Assembly: GCA_964390495.1 (NCBI GenBank)
Contig: CAYMIN010000014.1
Location: forward strand, 1-64,000
DNA: 64,000 nt
DNA from: UBA11051 sp964390495
Lineage (GTDB): Bacteria > Armatimonadota > Zipacnadia > Zipacnadales > UBA11051
Direction of reading: 5' to 3'
Made by a program: the position numbers and the translations under genes. Below are positions 61,564-64,000 of this stretch, one piece after another. The notes below the pieces were generated by a model, which ran no database searches, was not told where the DNA came from, and worked only from the letters and a program-made list of their open reading frames with translations. How positions within the stretch are numbered: position 1 is the stretch's first letter; every line of letters starts with the position of its first letter.

Positions 61564-62538
61564 CTAGACGACCTCCATTGTGGAGGGCGGCTTGGTGGCG
61601 AGGTTGTAGGTGACACTTACCACGCCGGGGACCTCGGACACGATGCGGGCGCTGAGCTTCTCCAGGACCTCCCAGGGCAGTCGCGTCGGGCTGGCGGTTC
61701 GCGCATCAACACTGTCCCAGCACCTGATCTCGATCTGCAGGCCGAAGTCCCTCCGGCCCTCGCGCATGCCAGTGACACGGTCCTCATGGAGTATCGCCAT
61801 GTATTGAAAAGCCTCAACGCCGGCCAGTTCCGCCTCCGTGATGGCGGTCGCCTGCCTGACCAGCGCCAGTTTTTCGCGTGTCACCTCGCCGATGACTCGT
61901 GCAGCCAGGGCCGGCCCCGGAAACGGCATCCGGTTGCACACTGATTCAGGCAGCCCGAGAGCCGCCGCGACCTGCCTCACCCCGTCCTTGCGAAGCTGGA
62001 TCAGCGGCTCGATTATCTCGTACCCGAAGGCCTCCTGCGGGTCAATGCCCAGTTGCTCGAAGACATTGTGCTGGCGCTTGATGCCGGCGACCGTCTCGTC
62101 CACATCGGTGAGGATGGTGCCCTGGAGCAGGTACTTCGCGCCGCTTGCTCTCACCAGCCGCCCGAAAACGCCCTTGTAGAAGGTCTGGGTGACGGCCTCG
62201 CGCTTCTCCTCCGGGTCGGTGAGGCCCTGGAGCGCGTCGAGGAACTCCTCCCGTGCATCCAGCAGCTTAACAGGGACACCCAGGTCGGCGAAGAGAGCCA
62301 CGATCTGCTGAGGTTCATCCTGGCGCATCAGCGCATTGTCAATGAAATAGGTCTGCAGCCGCTCCCCCAAGGCCTGATGGCCGAGCATGGTGACCGCCGA
62401 GGAATCAACTCCGCCTGACAAAGCATTGATGGCTAGGCCGTCTCCCACGGTCGCGGAGATCGCCGCCACCTGCTCGGCGATGAACTGCTCCGGCTTGAGC
62501 TCACTTGCTGTAATCTCCTGGATTGACATGCTAGGCAT
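61564..62538 (-). CDS. guaA: GMP synthase ATP-pyrophosphatase subunit (no glutaminase domain)
   Basis: 324 residues from the ATG at 62538 with GAAGGAG 2 bases upstream (a second ATG at 62529 has better spacing). It matches only the C-terminal part of bacterial GuaA: P-loop LSGGVDSSAVTMLG, YLLQGTILTDV, the GMP-binding FPGPALAARVIGEVTREKLALV region and the dimerisation domain ending EVPGVVSVTYNLATKPPSTMEVV. The glutaminase half is not present, as in archaeal split GMP synthases. Such a protein makes GMP from XMP and ATP with ammonia or with a separate glutaminase subunit, which is not in this window. Confidence 0.88.
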   Translation of the reverse strand: MPSMSIQEITASELKPEQFIAEQVAAISATVGDGLAINALSGGVDSSAVTMLGHQALGERLQTYFIDNALMRQDEPQQIVALFADLGVPVKLLDAREEFLDALQGLTDPEEKREAVTQTFYKGVFGRLVRASGAKYLLQGTILTDVDETVAGIKRQHNVFEQLGIDPQEAFGYEIIEPLIQLRKDGVRQVAAALGLPESVCNRMPFPGPALAARVIGEVTREKLALVRQATAITEAELAGVEAFQYMAILHEDRVTGMREGRRDFGLQIEIRCWDSVDARTASPTRLPWEVLEKLSARIVSEVPGVVSVTYNLATKPPSTMEVV

Positions 62539-62572
62539 TACTCCTTCCTGATTGCGCCGGCATTGCTTAGTT

Positions 62573-64000
62573 TCAGCTTGTCCCGGCGAACTCCACCCGC
62601 ACTCGCCGGCTCTGGCCCGGTGCTGAGAGCTCCACCGGTACCAGGGCGTACTGCGGGCCGAGGATGACACGCGGAGTTGCTGTCACCGGCTGGCCGTCCA
62701 CGCTGGCAGCGGCTGCGGTCTTGCCCTCGGGCAGCGGCACCGCGACCGTCAGAGGGCCTGCCGTCTCAGCGGCTGTTAGATCACACTCAATAGCCCCATC
62801 GTCGGAGGCGGCCAGCGTCAACTGCGCCTGATAGCGCCGCTGGGTGAACTCCAGCCACTCGTCCATGCTCAGCACCGGCACGCCGCGCTCTCGCGCCAGG
62901 TCCATGCAGCCGCCGATATAAGCGGCACTGTAGGTGGCGAAGCTGACCGGGTGGGACTGAAAGCCGAGCGGCGAATAAGTTACATTCACCGCCTCGTCGA
63001 GGGTTTTCGCCATCTTCTCCAGCTCGCGGTCCACCTCCTTAGTCAGCATATCCATCACCGAGGCGTCATCATAGATGAGGGTAGCCTGGGCGAACACGTC
63101 CATGATCCGGCCGTGCTGGTTGATGAACTTCATCGGTCTGGAGGAGCCGCACATATACTTACCGTAGGTCTTGAGCAGGCAGGAGTACGAGACCGTCATG
63201 CGCAGGCCGATGTCATAGAACACCGGCACCAGGTCCATATAGCCCTTCCAGAAGCCTGCATGGATTTGTGTGGTCCTGGCGGTATAGCCGTAGCGCCGCT
63301 CGAAGTTGGCGGCATCACTGCGCAGGATCTCCTCCATCGCGAAGTAGGGGTCCTCGTCGGTCAGAGGGTCGGAGTGATAGCCGAAGTTGTGGCCGCCCTC
63401 CAGCCAGGCCTGCACTTCGCTGTCCGGCAGCTTGGTGTCGCGCACTAGGTAGAAGGTACAGTGGCCGTCGCGGGCCTCGACGGCGGAATGCAGCGCATGA
63501 AACTGCTCGACCGTGGAGCCGTCATCATCGGACCGCATCGGGAGCGCCGAGCGCTCCTCCGGGACCCGATAATACCACAGTCGCGGCACCGGCTGAGGCG
63601 ACAGATAGGAGACGAGATTGGAGAGCAGATTGCAGTGCAAATCAGCCTGCGGCAGGTGCCCCCGGGACAGATCGAAGTAGCCGGTGAAGAGATCGCCCGG
63701 GCGGGTGTAATAGCGAAAGCCCATCGTGTTGACGGAGGCCAGGTCGGGATCGCCGAAGCGCAGGCGCGCAACCGTGGCCGGTGGATCGTAGAAGCACAGC
63801 GCAATCTGACCGCTGCCCAGCGCGAAACTCACTATGGCAGGATAGCCGGTCGGGCTGGTCACCTCCGCATAGTCATGCGCAATGATCTCGGCGCCGCCCG
63901 GTAGGCTGCCGAGACCGTAACGCTCGGTCGTCCAATGGCACTGGATCGGCTCGTGCGGAAGGCCCCGGGAAACCGGATGGTCGGCATCAGGCAACAGGTA
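62573..64000 (-). CDS. Partial polysaccharide deacetylase-like/amidotransferase-fold protein, cut by window edge
   Basis: At least 473 residues; the frame is open to the right edge of the window, so the N-terminus is missing. The first visible part (HPVSRGLPHEPI, AEVTSPTGYPAIVSFALGSGQIAL) resembles the glutaminase-like fold seen in trimerisation-type domains. The middle has a deacetylase-like barrel (MRSDDDGSTVEQFHALHSAV with an Asp triplet, GGHNFGYHSDPLTDEDP and TQIHAGFWKGY with histidines). The C-terminal 110 residues are beta-rich. It probably acts on extracellular glycans. Confidence 0.6.
   Translation of the reverse strand, partial: YLLPDADHPVSRGLPHEPIQCHWTTERYGLGSLPGGAEIIAHDYAEVTSPTGYPAIVSFALGSGQIALCFYDPPATVARLRFGDPDLASVNTMGFRYYTRPGDLFTGYFDLSRGHLPQADLHCNLLSNLVSYLSPQPVPRLWYYRVPEERSALPMRSDDDGSTVEQFHALHSAVEARDGHCTFYLVRDTKLPDSEVQAWLEGGHNFGYHSDPLTDEDPYFAMEEILRSDAANFERRYGYTARTTQIHAGFWKGYMDLVPVFYDIGLRMTVSYSCLLKTYGKYMCGSSRPMKFINQHGRIMDVFAQATLIYDDASVMDMLTKEVDRELEKMAKTLDEAVNVTYSPLGFQSHPVSFATYSAAYIGGCMDLARERGVPVLSMDEWLEFTQRRYQAQLTLAASDDGAIECDLTAAETAGPLTVAVPLPEGKTAAAASVDGQPVTATPRVILGPQYALVPVELSAPGQSRRVRVEFAGTS

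Overview
The window is a G+C-rich bacterial chromosome segment with no rRNA, no convincing tRNA and no CRISPR. The best taxonomic clue is the pilin module: several prepilins share the segment AILFPVFARAREK and the H-x9-DG C-terminal motif, a combination I associate with Armatimonadota, with Planctomycetota-like lineages as the alternative. The many sugar and polyol oxidoreductases, a heparinase II/III-type lyase, ceramidase-like and deacetylase-like enzymes fit a free-living polysaccharide degrader. An outer membrane is implied by MCE/Mla-type lipid transport and a TolC-type efflux system.

Layout. 1-8250 (minus): a DUF4349 lipoprotein, a class II aldolase, an uncharacterised lipoprotein translationally coupled to a PHP-domain phosphoesterase, a secreted protein, two Gfo/Idh/MocA dehydrogenases and an M42 aminopeptidase. 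8426-12062 (plus): miaB, with a promoter that predicts a leaderless mRNA, a FAD oxidoreductase and a sugar isomerase-like protein. 12076-15606 (minus): an rpoZ-dnaJ-prmA-rsmE operon with a terminator-bearing leader. 15750-19449: an aldo/keto reductase and a large membrane-anchored TPR protein, convergent around a 13-bp perfect stem. 19800-23348 (plus): mlaE-mlaF-mlaD-like operon behind a perfect consensus promoter. 23394-31827 (plus): rplI-dnaB-purD-purE-purF-purM and an FHA-GAF histidine kinase.

32058-33317 (minus): a cell-wall amidase. 33563-34936: an enolase-superfamily enzyme. 35166-42909 (plus): a type IV pilus/type II secretion-like operon (pilC, pilB, a small membrane protein, eight prepilin-like genes) joined by consecutive ATGA overlaps. 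42916-45753 (minus): a heparinase-like protein. 46217-52994 (minus): an AbrB-like regulator, TolC, a long-coiled-coil MFP, an RND pump and a PII-like protein, coupled by ATGA overlaps. 53621-53824: cold-shock protein with a hairpin at its mRNA 5' end. 53919-64000 (mostly minus): transglutaminase-like protein, SDR, polysaccharide deacetylase-like, ceramidase-like, GT39-like glycosyltransferase, a probable amidohydrolase remnant, a GMP synthase lacking its glutaminase domain, and a partial deacetylase-like protein running off the right edge.

The most unusual signal is a set of short dispersed palindromic repeats in at least five sequence families. They cluster in intergenic gaps and have entered the prepilin gene at 40557-41744, where an in-frame 192-bp duplication of the pilin N-terminal segment carries different palindromes in its two copies, and where repeat DNA supplies the stop codon and perhaps a replacement start. 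Other points of interest are the very acidic tails of the omega subunit and ribosomal protein L9 and the terminator-bearing leader of rpoZ.
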